In this document: positions 32,112-41,524 of the stretch, piece by piece
Layout: every line of letters begins with the position of its first letter
Position numbering within the stretch: position 1 is the stretch's first letter
Assembly: GCA_050746125.1 (NCBI GenBank)
Contig: JBOGKX010000202.1
Coordinates: 1 to 64,000, forward strand
Length of the DNA: 64,000 nt
DNA from: JAJPKR01 sp050746125
GTDB taxonomy: Bacteria > Acidobacteriota > Terriglobia > Terriglobales > SCQP01
Direction: 5' to 3'
Position numbers and translations under genes: made by a program
Notes under the pieces: model-generated
The model's database searches: none
What the model saw: the letters and a program-made list of their open reading frames with translations, nothing else
What the model was told of the DNA's origin: nothing

Positions 32112-35100
32112 TTAGAAGCTGAAGCGAATGCCGCCCTGGAAGGCGCGCGGAATGCCGGCGGCGAAGACGCCGGTATTCAGCCCGAATTTGCGCACGCTCG
32201 CGCCGGGCGCCGTGTTGGTGATCGATCCGGCGAGCCCATAGTCCGTGGGGCCGGCAGGCGACATGCCGGTGCTGAGGGCACCGATCATGCTGTCGCCGGG
32301 CGGATCGTAATTGCCCACGTTGAAGAGATTGAAAACCTCGACCTGCGGGCTGATGGTAAAGTGTTCGGTGATCTTGAAGTCCTTCGCGAGGCGTAGGTCG
32401 GTATCCATGAACGAATCCGGCTTCAACTGCCCGGGAACGACATTCGCGTTGATATAGGGCATAACGAAGCCGAGTTGCTGCAATTGCGATTGCGTAGCGA
32501 TGCCGGCGGCTACCAAAGCCTGAGCCGCCGGAGTTTCGGTAGTAGCGTAGGTTCCGTTGTAATTGTTGATGAGCGCCTGAAGTTGCGCGCCAGAGGCGAT
32601 GCTGCGATTGTAGGCACCGACGTTGCTGCCCGGTACGATGTCGCTGGTCGTACCGTCGCCTGTCCAGTCAGTGCGGAAAATCTCGCCCTGACTGGCGCCC
32701 GAATCATTCAAAACCGGCGTAATCGGCATGCCGGTGGTGAAGTGGTTGACCGTCGAGAGAACGAACCCGGCGGGAAGATTGAACACGCCGCCAATGCTGA
32801 GCTGGCTCGTCCGGTCGTAGCCTTCCGGCCCGTAAAAGCGGCCCGGGTTGTCGTTGTCACGCGCTCCGGGACCAAAAGCTTGATCGAACTGATTGGCGTT
32901 CAGGCGGCCGAACGCGTAGGAGACGGTCAGCGCGCTCGAGTGCAACAACCGCAGCATTTGCCCACGCCGCAAGGTCAATTGCGTTTGCAGCGCGCGGTAG
33001 TTCGACCGCCCCAGGTTGCGGTAAACGTTCATAACCCCAAAGTTCGGATTGCGACCGCCGAAAACGTAGCTGGGCGACCCGATGGTCGAGTTTTCGCCCC
33101 CGCCCAGGGCCGTGCCGGCCGAGTTGCCGTTCATCAGCTCGCCCTGAATCATGTCGGCGGTAATGGTGTTGCCTTTCGGGTCCGGCGTACCGATGGCTTT
33201 CAGCATGTTGTCAATGGTCGCAATCGTATTTGCACCGGTAGCGACGCCCAGATCAGTTGCCGTTCCATTAACCGCCGAAACGGCAGCCGCCTGGTTCAGG
33301 TATCGTGCGGCGCCCACATTGTTGATGTCTTGAATTTCGAGAAGGTCATGCCCTTGGCTGCTGACGTAGTTGGCCGAGACTACGACTCCGGGCGCGAATT
33401 GATGCTCGACCCCGAAATTCATCTGAATTGAATAGGGCGTGCGATAGGTGTTATCGAAGAACGGGGCGCCGGTGGAGTTCGTGCTCGGCGCGTTCAACCC
33501 GCCGCCGGCCAAGATCGCCGCATTGTTCGGATTCGTCAGGCCGACCACGGGCAAAGCCTTAAAGCCGTTCTGCCAGGCCTGCTGCGCTGATACCAGGCCA
33601 GGGGCCAAGGTTCCAATGCTGTTTGTCTTGTTGTCCTGGCTCGAATTGCAGAAATAGAGGCACGACGAGCCCGTGGCATCCATCAGCGGATTGCCGGCAT
33701 AAAAGGCGCCATATTGCAGGGCGATCGCGCTGCTGATCAAATCGGCACGCTCGAACAGCACGTTGTTCCAGATGTCGTTCTGGTAGTACATGCCGGCGCC
33801 GAATCGGATCGCCGTGGTGCCATGGCCGGTCGGGTCCCAGGAAATGCCAATGGTCGGCGACCAGTTGTTGGGCACCTTGGCCGGCTCTGCCAATTGCGGG
33901 AAAGCGCCGGCGATGAGCGTCGGCATGGTCAAGTCGGTATTGATTTCGCCCGGGTCCCGCTCGAAGTGCACGCCGTAGTTCACCGTCAGGTTCGGCCGCG
34001 CCTTCCAACTATCCGTGATGTAGAAAGATTTGCGCGGGTTCAGCACGCCGCCATAGGGGTCGCCGTGCAGCGGGATGTTGGAGAAATAGCCGAGGCCGTT
34101 GCCGAAAATCACGAAACTGTCGGGGGCATAGCTCAGCGGATCGCCAGGATTGGCACTGCCCACGGGCCCCTTCGAGAAGTGGCCATAGCCCACCGGCGCA
34201 AGTCCGAAGAACGAGGCATAGACCACGTTGGCGATGTGGTTGTACTCGAAGCCATACCGCACCGTGTGGTTGCCGGCGAAGAAGCTGCCGTCGTATTTGT
34301 ACTCGTCGGTGAACTGGAAAGTGTGCTGCGGAGCGAGATCGTTCGGACCGAAAATCTCGCCGGTATCCCGAAAATGCATGCCGACCTGAAATGCGGGCAC
34401 GCCCGCGACCGGATTCGAGACGATATGGTTTTCGAAGCCGACGTGCCCATAGCGGAAGGAGTTGGTGACGCGCGAGGTGCTCCACTCAGCGGCGATCTCA
34501 TGCGTATTGGTCACGTCCTCGTTTTGATAGGGGGACAGGGACGTGCCGCCGACCACGGAAGGCGGGATGAGCAGGTCGTCAAAGTGGGTGAAATAGTAAA
34601 AGACGCGCAAAGAGGGCGTGACCTGCCAATCGAGGCGCCCGTCGGCGTCCCTTTCGAATCCTGGCGTCGAGAACACGCCGTTGTAGGTGGAGAAGTCCGG
34701 CATGTTGACGGCGGAACTTGCGTCGCGATAGTTGCGCTCGCCGTTGACGAACCAATACAGGTGGTTCTTCCAGAAGGGCCCGCCAAAAGACAAGCCGTCC
34801 TGATTCTGCTTGAACGGCGGCGCGGGCTGGCCCAGCACCGGGTTGGCGGCGAAGCGCTTGCTGCGATAGTAGGCGAAGCCGTCGCCGTGCACTTGGTTGC
34901 TGCCGGAACGAGTGATGATATTCACCTGCCCGGAGTTGCCGATATCCGAGGAGGTGTCGCCGGAGGACTGGCTGACCTGAAATTCTTGAATCGAACCTTG
35001 GCTCAGGTTGGTGACAACCGTTCCGACCGTCTGATCCGTAATGTCAATTCCATTGACATTGACTTCCGTCGTGCGCCCTTCGGCACCCTGCACGGATAGT

Positions 35101-35648
35101 CCCGCGAAGCCGTTCTTGGTGGGGTCGAAGTTGCCGCCGTCAATCATCTGCACGCCAGGCTGGAGTTGCGCCAGATCGAGGAAGTTGCGGCCGATCTGCG
35201 GCAAATTCTGGATCTGCTGTTGGCCGACCACGCCGCTGATAGTAGCGGTGGTCGTATCTACCTGCACGCCGGTGGCAGCACCGGTGACTTCCACGGTGGT
35301 CGCGCCTTGGCCCAGCTTGAGGGCGACCGGCTGATTCATAACCTGACCAACTTGAACGATCACGCCCTGCTTTACGGCAGGAAAACCCTTGGCCTCGATC
35401 GTGACCACGTAGCCCCCCGGCCGCAAATCGGGAAAGGAGTACTCGCCGCTGGCGCTCGTCGTGACCGTCAGATGGACGTTGGTGCTGGCTTGATCCAGAT
35501 GAACAACGGCGTTGGGGATCACCGCGCCGCTTGGGTCGGTCACCGTCCCCGTGATTGTGCCCGTCGTGTTGGTCTGCGCAAAGCACAACCCCGCGCACGC
35601 CACAAAAAGCCAAATCAACCCCAAGCAGCGAAAACGAAAGTTGACCAT
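32112..35648 (-). CDS. Oar-like TonB-dependent receptor with carboxypeptidase-regulatory-like domain
   Basis: 1178 residues from MVNFRFRCLGLIWLF (AGAGGA upstream). A signal peptide ends near FAQ (residue 25). A carboxypeptidase-regulatory-like beta-sandwich (TGTITGTVTDPSGAVIPNAVV...YSFPDLRPGGYVVTIEAKGF) follows, then a plug region (QQIQNLPQIGRNFLDLAQLQPGV, SGQVNIITRSGSNQVHGDGFAYY), and a long beta-barrel ending in an aromatic strand (FQGGIRFSF). Such proteins sit in the outer membrane and take up large substrates using TonB energy. No TonB box is obvious after the signal. It is monocistronic, with its own terminator. Confidence 0.93.
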   Translation of the reverse strand: MVNFRFRCLGLIWLFVACAGLCFAQTNTTGTITGTVTDPSGAVIPNAVVHLDQASTNVHLTVTTSASGEYSFPDLRPGGYVVTIEAKGFPAVKQGVIVQVGQVMNQPVALKLGQGATTVEVTGAATGVQVDTTTATISGVVGQQQIQNLPQIGRNFLDLAQLQPGVQMIDGGNFDPTKNGFAGLSVQGAEGRTTEVNVNGIDITDQTVGTVVTNLSQGSIQEFQVSQSSGDTSSDIGNSGQVNIITRSGSNQVHGDGFAYYRSKRFAANPVLGQPAPPFKQNQDGLSFGGPFWKNHLYWFVNGERNYRDASSAVNMPDFSTYNGVFSTPGFERDADGRLDWQVTPSLRVFYYFTHFDDLLIPPSVVGGTSLSPYQNEDVTNTHEIAAEWSTSRVTNSFRYGHVGFENHIVSNPVAGVPAFQVGMHFRDTGEIFGPNDLAPQHTFQFTDEYKYDGSFFAGNHTVRYGFEYNHIANVVYASFFGLAPVGYGHFSKGPVGSANPGDPLSYAPDSFVIFGNGLGYFSNIPLHGDPYGGVLNPRKSFYITDSWKARPNLTVNYGVHFERDPGEINTDLTMPTLIAGAFPQLAEPAKVPNNWSPTIGISWDPTGHGTTAIRFGAGMYYQNDIWNNVLFERADLISSAIALQYGAFYAGNPLMDATGSSCLYFCNSSQDNKTNSIGTLAPGLVSAQQAWQNGFKALPVVGLTNPNNAAILAGGGLNAPSTNSTGAPFFDNTYRTPYSIQMNFGVEHQFAPGVVVSANYVSSQGHDLLEIQDINNVGAARYLNQAAAVSAVNGTATDLGVATGANTIATIDNMLKAIGTPDPKGNTITADMIQGELMNGNSAGTALGGGENSTIGSPSYVFGGRNPNFGVMNVYRNLGRSNYRALQTQLTLRRGQMLRLLHSSALTVSYAFGRLNANQFDQAFGPGARDNDNPGRFYGPEGYDRTSQLSIGGVFNLPAGFVLSTVNHFTTGMPITPVLNDSGASQGEIFRTDWTGDGTTSDIVPGSNVGAYNRSIASGAQLQALINNYNGTYATTETPAAQALVAAGIATQSQLQQLGFVMPYINANVVPGQLKPDSFMDTDLRLAKDFKITEHFTISPQVEVFNLFNVGNYDPPGDSMIGALSTGMSPAGPTDYGLAGSITNTAPGASVRKFGLNTGVFAAGIPRAFQGGIRFSF

Positions 35649-36034
35649 TTGACGTCCTCTCTTAGGTCTTGAGTCTGCGCGCACACACGCCACCACGCGT
35701 AGCTGGTTTTAGCACGTCGTGAGCCAAATGCTCAAGAACAATCTGCCACAAAGGCTTAGCTTCCCGGCACCTGGGCGCAAAATCCAAAATTTGGAAACCG
35801 TCGGCCCCGTCGTTATGGAAAAGCTCGGCAACTAACTTACCGGTCGGTCAGCCACGGCTGGCCTCCTTTGGGAAACAGCTAACAAGATCAGAGGAGCGAC
35901 GATTAGCGGCCACGGGGATCCCTGGGCGCCCCAGCAGTTCGACCCCTTGGAAGACGTTTTTGAGCGAACCCGCGCGGCCCACATGCACGGAACAATAACG
36001 GGCCAGCCGCGTATTCTAGGACAGAAAAACCCTC
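35649..36034. other. Intergenic region between the Oar receptor and the duplicated permease
   Basis: 386 bases between divergent genes. It holds the receptor promoter (35706-35735, minus), the odd-centred palindrome TCCAAA-A-TTTGGA near 35786-35798, and a plausible -10 TATTCT (36012-36017) 17 bases before the permease ATG. No gene is supported. Confidence 0.5.
35706..35735 (-). promoter_or_regulatory. Putative promoter of the first Oar receptor
   Basis: On the minus strand TTGAGC (35735 to 35730) and TAAAAC (35711 to 35706) are 18 bases apart, about 57 bases before the start codon. Each hexamer matches four of six consensus bases. Confidence 0.35.
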
Positions 36035-38458
36035 ATGCGATCGGATCTCCTAGCCGCACTGCGCTTTTTCCGCCGCGAGCCGGCACTCGCGGCGTTGATT
36101 GTGCTGACTTTGGCCCTGGGCATTGCCGCCAACGCCGCAATCTTTTCCGTGGTCAACGGCGTGCTCCTCGAGCCGCTCGGCTATCGCCAGCCGGCACAAC
36201 TGGTGGCGCTGCAAGAGACGATTCCCAAGATTGCCAAGCTCTACCCGATGATCCCCGTCAACGCGCCCGCCTATCTGGCCTGGCAGCGGCAATCGCGATC
36301 CTTCGCGGGTATCGCGTTAATAAATCCACGCGAGATGAACCTGACCGGGGCCGGGGAACCGGCGCTCCTGGACGCGGCTTCGGTTACGCCCAATTTGTTT
36401 CGCGTGCTCGGCGTCGGACCCAGCTTGGGCCGCGATTTTTTGCCTGATGCCAATCAAGCCGGCCACGATCATGAGGCGATCCTGACTCATGGACTATGGC
36501 GCGATCGCTTTCACTCTGATGCCGGAATCATCGGCCGCGCCATTTCCCTCGATGGCAATCCCTATGTCGTGGCGGGAGTCCTGCCGCCGTCATTTCGCTT
36601 TCCCAAGGGCACGGAGCTGAGCCTCGTCACCTTGGGAACGAACGTGCAAATCTTTGTCCCCCGCGTCTTTAACAAAGATGAGTTGACCGACGGCGGCGAT
36701 TTCAACTATGCCGCCATCGGGCGCCTCAAGCCGGGCGTGACGCCGGCGCAAGCGCTAGCGGAACTGAACGTGATACAAGCCGGCGTCAGCCGCGCCTTCC
36801 CGGGCATGGGCGAGGTGCGGGCGGTGGTCGAGCCGTTGCGCGACATGATCGTCGGACCGGCTCGCCGCGGCCTGTGGCTTTTGTTGGCGGCGGTGCTGGC
36901 GCTGCTGCTGATCGTGTGCGTCAATCTGGCCAATTTGCTCTTGGCGCGCGCCACCGGCCGGCGGCGGGAGACGGCAATTCGCGGCGCCTTGGGAGCCGGT
37001 CCCGGGCGGCTGTTGCGGCAGGCGCTGACGGAAACGATCTTGCTCGCCTTGGCGGGCGGCGCCATCGGCTTGCTGCTAGCCCACGTCGCCTTGGCCTTGT
37101 TGCTGCGCGCCGCGCCCGCCGGTCTGCCGCGGCTCGATGAAATTCGGCTCGACGGCCCCGTGCTTTGGTTTACCTTTGGCCTTTCGCTGTTGGCCGGCTT
37201 GTTGGCGGGTGTGCTGCCCGCCTGGCGCATGGCCGGCGCCGACCCGCAAGAGGCGCTGCGTACCGGTGGGGCGCGGACAGGCGAAGGCGCCGGCGGCCGC
37301 CGCGCTCGCGAGGCGCTGGTGGGCTTCGAAACGGCGCTGACGGCGGTGTTGCTGATCGTCGCCGGCCTCTTGTTGGCGAGCTTCTCGCGTCTGATCAACA
37401 TGCCGAAGGGCTTCGCCACCTCCAACATTCTGACCGTCCAGTTGAACTTGCCGACAACGCGCTACACGCAGGGCGCGCAACGGCAGGAATTTTGGCGCCG
37501 CGCCTTGGCCGCCACCGCCGTCCTGCCAGGAGTGCACGCCAGCACGATGATCTCCGACCTGCCTTTGAGCGGCAATGACAACGTCAACCCCATTACCGTC
37601 CCCGGCGACACTCGCCCAATCCCGGAGCAGCCACTTGCCAACCGGCGCCAGATCAGCCCCGGGTACTTTCGCATGCTGGGCATTCCGCTTCTCTCCGGCC
37701 GCGAATTGACCGCAGCCGACAAGGGCAAGCCGGTCGCGGTCATCTCGGCCAGCGCGGCGCGCGCGGCCTGGCCGGACCGCAATGCGGTCGGTCAGCTCTT
37801 TCGACGCGGCGATCCACACGACACCCCCACCCAAGTCGTCGGGGTGGTGGCCAACACGCGCGGCATCACGCTGCTCGATCCGCCCGGCCTGATGGTTTAT
37901 GTCCCCTACTCCGGCAACAGCACCGGCGCCCTGCTGCTAAAGACTTCCCTGCCCCCAGATTCCCTTGCGCCCGAGGTGCGCCGCGCCATTTGGAACATCG
38001 ACTCCAGCTTGCCCGTGCCGGCGATGGAATCGATGGGGCAAATCGTGGCGGAATCGGTCGCGCCGCGCCGCTTCCAGATGATCTTGGTGCTGCTGTTTGC
38101 CGGCGCCGCGCTGCTGCTGGCCTGCCTGGGGATCTATGGCGTGGTCTCGTACTCGGTGGCCCGCCGCCGGCAAGAAATTGGCGTGCGCGTGGCGTTGGGC
38201 GCGCGCCCGGGCGACCTGCATCGCATGATCCTTCGGCAGGGCATGGCCCCGGTCGCCATCGGGCTGGTGATCGGCGTGGCCGGCGCGCTCGCGCTGGGCC
38301 GCGGCCTCGCCAGCTTGCTCTTTGAAGTGCGGCCGAGCGACCCGACTACCTTGGCCAGCGTGGTAATCGTGCTGGCGGCGGTGGCAGTGGCGGCTTGTTG
38401 GGCGCCGGCCCATCGCGCCGCGCACGCCGAGCCAACCCGGGCGCTGCGCGTCGAATGA
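36035..38458 (+). CDS. Duplicated FtsX/MacB-type permease (acidobacterial duplicated orphan permease family)
   Basis: 807 residues made of two similar halves, each a membrane anchor, a periplasmic MacB-type core domain and an FtsX four-helix region. The N-terminus DLLAALRFFRREPALAALIVLTLALGIAANAAIFSVVNGVLLEPL is characteristic. FtsX segments lie near residues 275-400 (LWLLLAAVLALLLIVCVNLANLLLARATGRRRETAIRGALGA) and 680-805 (ILVLLFAGAALLLACLGIYGVVSYSVARRRQEIGVRVALGA). These proteins usually lack an adjacent ATPase, as here. The role in export or mechanotransmission is unproven. No Shine-Dalgarno site precedes the ATG. Confidence 0.93.
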   Translation: MRSDLLAALRFFRREPALAALIVLTLALGIAANAAIFSVVNGVLLEPLGYRQPAQLVALQETIPKIAKLYPMIPVNAPAYLAWQRQSRSFAGIALINPREMNLTGAGEPALLDAASVTPNLFRVLGVGPSLGRDFLPDANQAGHDHEAILTHGLWRDRFHSDAGIIGRAISLDGNPYVVAGVLPPSFRFPKGTELSLVTLGTNVQIFVPRVFNKDELTDGGDFNYAAIGRLKPGVTPAQALAELNVIQAGVSRAFPGMGEVRAVVEPLRDMIVGPARRGLWLLLAAVLALLLIVCVNLANLLLARATGRRRETAIRGALGAGPGRLLRQALTETILLALAGGAIGLLLAHVALALLLRAAPAGLPRLDEIRLDGPVLWFTFGLSLLAGLLAGVLPAWRMAGADPQEALRTGGARTGEGAGGRRAREALVGFETALTAVLLIVAGLLLASFSRLINMPKGFATSNILTVQLNLPTTRYTQGAQRQEFWRRALAATAVLPGVHASTMISDLPLSGNDNVNPITVPGDTRPIPEQPLANRRQISPGYFRMLGIPLLSGRELTAADKGKPVAVISASAARAAWPDRNAVGQLFRRGDPHDTPTQVVGVVANTRGITLLDPPGLMVYVPYSGNSTGALLLKTSLPPDSLAPEVRRAIWNIDSSLPVPAMESMGQIVAESVAPRRFQMILVLLFAGAALLLACLGIYGVVSYSVARRRQEIGVRVALGARPGDLHRMILRQGMAPVAIGLVIGVAGALALGRGLASLLFEVRPSDPTTLASVVIVLAAVAVAACWAPAHRAAHAEPTRALRVE

Positions 38459-38521
38459 GCGCGCCGCGGTTAAAAAAAGGCAAACGCGATCTGGCATTCG
38501 GCCGCGCACATTCGAAAACCA

Positions 38522-40180
38522 TCAATGGGTGATCACCAGATGCAGCGAGCTGAGCAGCGTCCAGTTGGCGCGCTGGTAGGCGATCAAGGCTTCTTGATAA
38601 CTTACGTTGGCGTTGAGCAGCGTCTCCTGCGTCTGGCTGAGCTGCACCTGCGCTTGCAAGAGCTCGAAAATCGTGGTGGTTCCCAGCTGATATTTTTGCT
38701 GTTCGGCGGCCACGTTTTTCTCGGAAAGATCGCGGGCCAACGTCGCCGACTTCACCTCCGCCGCCGCCATCCGCACCTGCGTGTCGGCTAGTCGCACGTC
38801 CTGAATGATTTGCTGCCGCTGCTGCCGCTCGTTGTAGCGGTCGTGCTTGACCGCCACCAGCGCGTCAGTGAGGTGGGCGGTGTTAGCGCTATTGCGGATG
38901 GGCAGCGTCAGTTGCAGGGAGAAGCCATAGTAGGGAAAGCCGAAGCCGAACAACTGCCGCATGGAGTCGCTGAAGCCGCCGGGCACGAAGGTGGTCGGCC
39001 CGCTGCCCAGCGAGCTGCTGACCGGGATCTGATTGCCGCCCAGGCCGCTCGATCCATACGTGCCGGTGAGGTCCAATTCCGGCAACAGCGAGTTATGCGC
39101 CATGCGCACGCCGAGATCGTCGGCGGCCAGCTGCCGCTCGGCGGCGCTCAGCTCGGGACGGCGGCGCAAGGCCTCGGCGATGGCGTCGTTGACGGCCGGC
39201 AGGTTGGGCTCGGCCGGTAGCTGCGCCGGGTCGTCCTCGAGCACGATATCGAGATCGCGGGTTGAAGCCTGGAGATCGGCCCCGATCAAGCGGCGAAACT
39301 GATCCAGCTGCTGTTGATACGCGGCTTGTGCTTGCAACACCTGCACTTGGTCGGTGGCGATTTGGGTCTGATCCTGGTAAATGTCTTCCTTCGGCAGGGC
39401 GCCCAACTTCAGGGCGTGCTCGTCGCGCTGATATTGCTTTTGCGCCAGCTCGAGCGCCTGCTGGCGGACGGTGATGCTGTCGCGCGCCTGCACCGTATTC
39501 CAATACTGATTCGCGGCGCTGACCAAGAGATTGGCGACTTGCGCATCGGTCTGATCGGTGGTGACCATCAGCGCGATGCGCGCCTGTTGCAGCGGCCCGC
39601 TTTGCAGCTGAAACCCGCGATTCTGCAGCAGTGGCATGCCGATGCTGAAATTCAAGCCGGTCGCATAGCTGGGATTGAAAAAGGCGAAGGCGTTGTTGCT
39701 GGAGCTGCGGTCGGAGCTGAAGCCGACTTGCACGGTCTGGCCACTGGGCAAGCTCTCTTGGAAGTTCAAGCTACCGCTTTGCGACAGGCTGTTCAGCGTG
39801 GCCGCGCCGCTGATCTGCGAGTACTGCGGCGCTACCGTGCGCCGGCCTCCGAAGCTCGCCGCTAGCGAGGGATCGAAGGGGGCGCGCGCCGCGATCACGC
39901 CCGCGCTCGCGCTGGCCACGCTCAGTTGGGCAATGTGCACTTGGGTGTCGTTGGCCAGCACCAACTGCAGGTAGTCGCGCAGCCGCAACTGCAGCTTGCC
40001 GTCGTGAATGTAGCCCTGCAAGCCGCGAATCGGCTCGATCTGCGGCGACGGCTGGCGAAAAGGACGAATGAATTGCCCCCAGGCCGGCGCCGCGCCGAAG
40101 GCGAGCACCGCGGCCGCGAGGCCCCAGCAGCGAAAACGAGGAATGAGCATCGTGAGCCATCGCACCCCGCGCTTCGCCAT
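38522..40180 (-). CDS. TolC-family outer-membrane efflux protein
   Basis: 552 residues. A signal peptide (to about residue 36, PAWGQ) is followed by an N-terminal extension and two OEP helical repeats, each with long coiled stretches. The segments VGFSSDRSSSNNAFAFFNPSY and LPLLQN-type turn match the TolC at the left edge of the window, so they are paralogues. Its ATG follows the permease stop codon with no gap (TAGATG), giving strong coupling. It is the last gene of the adaptor-permease operon and probably supplies the outer-membrane channel. Confidence 0.92.
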   Translation of the reverse strand: MAKRGVRWLTMLIPRFRCWGLAAAVLAFGAAPAWGQFIRPFRQPSPQIEPIRGLQGYIHDGKLQLRLRDYLQLVLANDTQVHIAQLSVASASAGVIAARAPFDPSLAASFGGRRTVAPQYSQISGAATLNSLSQSGSLNFQESLPSGQTVQVGFSSDRSSSNNAFAFFNPSYATGLNFSIGMPLLQNRGFQLQSGPLQQARIALMVTTDQTDAQVANLLVSAANQYWNTVQARDSITVRQQALELAQKQYQRDEHALKLGALPKEDIYQDQTQIATDQVQVLQAQAAYQQQLDQFRRLIGADLQASTRDLDIVLEDDPAQLPAEPNLPAVNDAIAEALRRRPELSAAERQLAADDLGVRMAHNSLLPELDLTGTYGSSGLGGNQIPVSSSLGSGPTTFVPGGFSDSMRQLFGFGFPYYGFSLQLTLPIRNSANTAHLTDALVAVKHDRYNERQQRQQIIQDVRLADTQVRMAAAEVKSATLARDLSEKNVAAEQQKYQLGTTTIFELLQAQVQLSQTQETLLNANVSYQEALIAYQRANWTLLSSLHLVITH

Positions 40181-41485
40181 CTATTCGTACCGAAGCGCTT
40201 CAATGGGATCGACGCGCGAAGCCTTGCGCGCCGGATAAATGCCGAATATCACCCCCACCGCCACCGACACGCCGAAGGCCACCACGATCGAGGAACTGGT
40301 GACGATGGTGGTCCACTGCGCGGCGGCGGCAATCGTCCAGGAGAGCAGGTAACCGAAGATGATGCCTAAGATTCCTCCCGAGAGCGAGATCAATACCGCC
40401 TCGGTGAGGAACTGGCGCAGGATATCACCGCGGCGCGCCCCGATGGCGCGGCGGACCCCGATCTCGCGCGTCCGCTCCAAGACCGTGGCCAGCACGATAT
40501 TCATGATGCCGATGCCGCCCACCAGCAGGGAAATCGCGGCGATCGCCACCATGACGAAGGTGAAGATCCGCTGCGTTTGCTGTTGCTGCGCCAGCAGGTC
40601 GGCGGGTACGACGACGGTGAAATCCTGGGCGTTGTGGTGCGTGGAGTTCAAGATGGCGGTGACCACCTTGGCGGTTGCGACGCTATCCACGCCGTTTTTC
40701 AAGCTCAGGTCCACGCCGTCGAGGTCGTCCTTGAGGCTGAAGCTGGCGTCCCAAAACCGGTAGTCGAACGTATTGAGGGGAATGTAAACCGCGTTGTTCC
40801 AGTCGTGCGAGGCTGGACCCGCGCCGCCCCCCGACCCGCCGCCCGAAAACTGCTCCCCAAGCACGCCGATGACCCGCAGCCAGGTGTCGTTGACCTTGAT
40901 GTACTTGCCCACCGCCGCGCCATAGCCGAGCAAGCTGACCTTGGCGCCCAGGCCAAGGACGCATACCGGAGCGCTGGCGGCTTCGTCGAGCGCATCGAAA
41001 AAGCGGCCCTCCTGCGGAATTAGGTGGTGAATCGCGGCGTAGGCGGGTAAGACCCCGTATAGATCCGGCACGTCGTGGGCCGGCTGCGGCAGCACCTTGC
41101 TGGGATGCAGCTCGCGCCGCGGCGAAATCTGATCGATGCCGGCGACGTTGTCTTCGAGAATGCGCACGTCGCGCTCGGTGAGGCCCGGCGAGATGCGACG
41201 GCGCTGCTGCATCTCTTGCTGGCTGGTGGCGGGCAGCGACTCGATCAGCAGGTTGCGCACGCCCAGCCGCTCGATGAACTGCAGCGACTCTTGCTTGGCG
41301 CCGGCGCCGATCGCCAGCATCCCGATCACGGCGCCGACGCCGAAGATCATGCCCAAGGCGGTGAGCAGCGTGCGCGTCTTCTGGGAGCGGAGATTGTCCG
41401 CGGCCAGCCGCAGATCGCCCAAATAGCGGCTCCAAATCGGCAAACGGCGGCGGGGCGGCGCGGAGGTGGTGGCGGAAGTGCTCAT
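40181..41485 (-). CDS. MacB/FtsX-type ABC transporter permease without ATPase domain
   Basis: 434 residues: one N-terminal membrane helix (LRSQKTRTLLTALGMIFGVGAVIGMLAIGAGAKQESLQFI), a periplasmic MacB core domain of about 220 residues, then three helices (FTFVMVAIAAISLLVGGIGIMNIVLATVLERTREIGVRRAIGARRGDI, and the two at the C-terminus ending KASRVDPIEALRYE). MacB itself carries an N-terminal ATPase; this protein has none, and no ATPase gene lies in the operon. It therefore needs an ATPase encoded elsewhere. It follows the third adaptor by 39 bases. Confidence 0.93.
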   Translation of the reverse strand: MSTSATTSAPPRRRLPIWSRYLGDLRLAADNLRSQKTRTLLTALGMIFGVGAVIGMLAIGAGAKQESLQFIERLGVRNLLIESLPATSQQEMQQRRRISPGLTERDVRILEDNVAGIDQISPRRELHPSKVLPQPAHDVPDLYGVLPAYAAIHHLIPQEGRFFDALDEAASAPVCVLGLGAKVSLLGYGAAVGKYIKVNDTWLRVIGVLGEQFSGGGSGGGAGPASHDWNNAVYIPLNTFDYRFWDASFSLKDDLDGVDLSLKNGVDSVATAKVVTAILNSTHHNAQDFTVVVPADLLAQQQQTQRIFTFVMVAIAAISLLVGGIGIMNIVLATVLERTREIGVRRAIGARRGDILRQFLTEAVLISLSGGILGIIFGYLLSWTIAAAAQWTTIVTSSSIVVAFGVSVAVGVIFGIYPARKASRVDPIEALRYE

Positions 41486-41524
41486 GGGCGGAACCGTGGT
41501 CGTGGCGACATCGTGGTTGGCGGC

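Noticed and set aside
35700..35720. GCTAAAACC near the first Oar promoter as another LacI site
   Set aside because: Shares only CTAAAAC and lacks the central CG and the right half of the motif.
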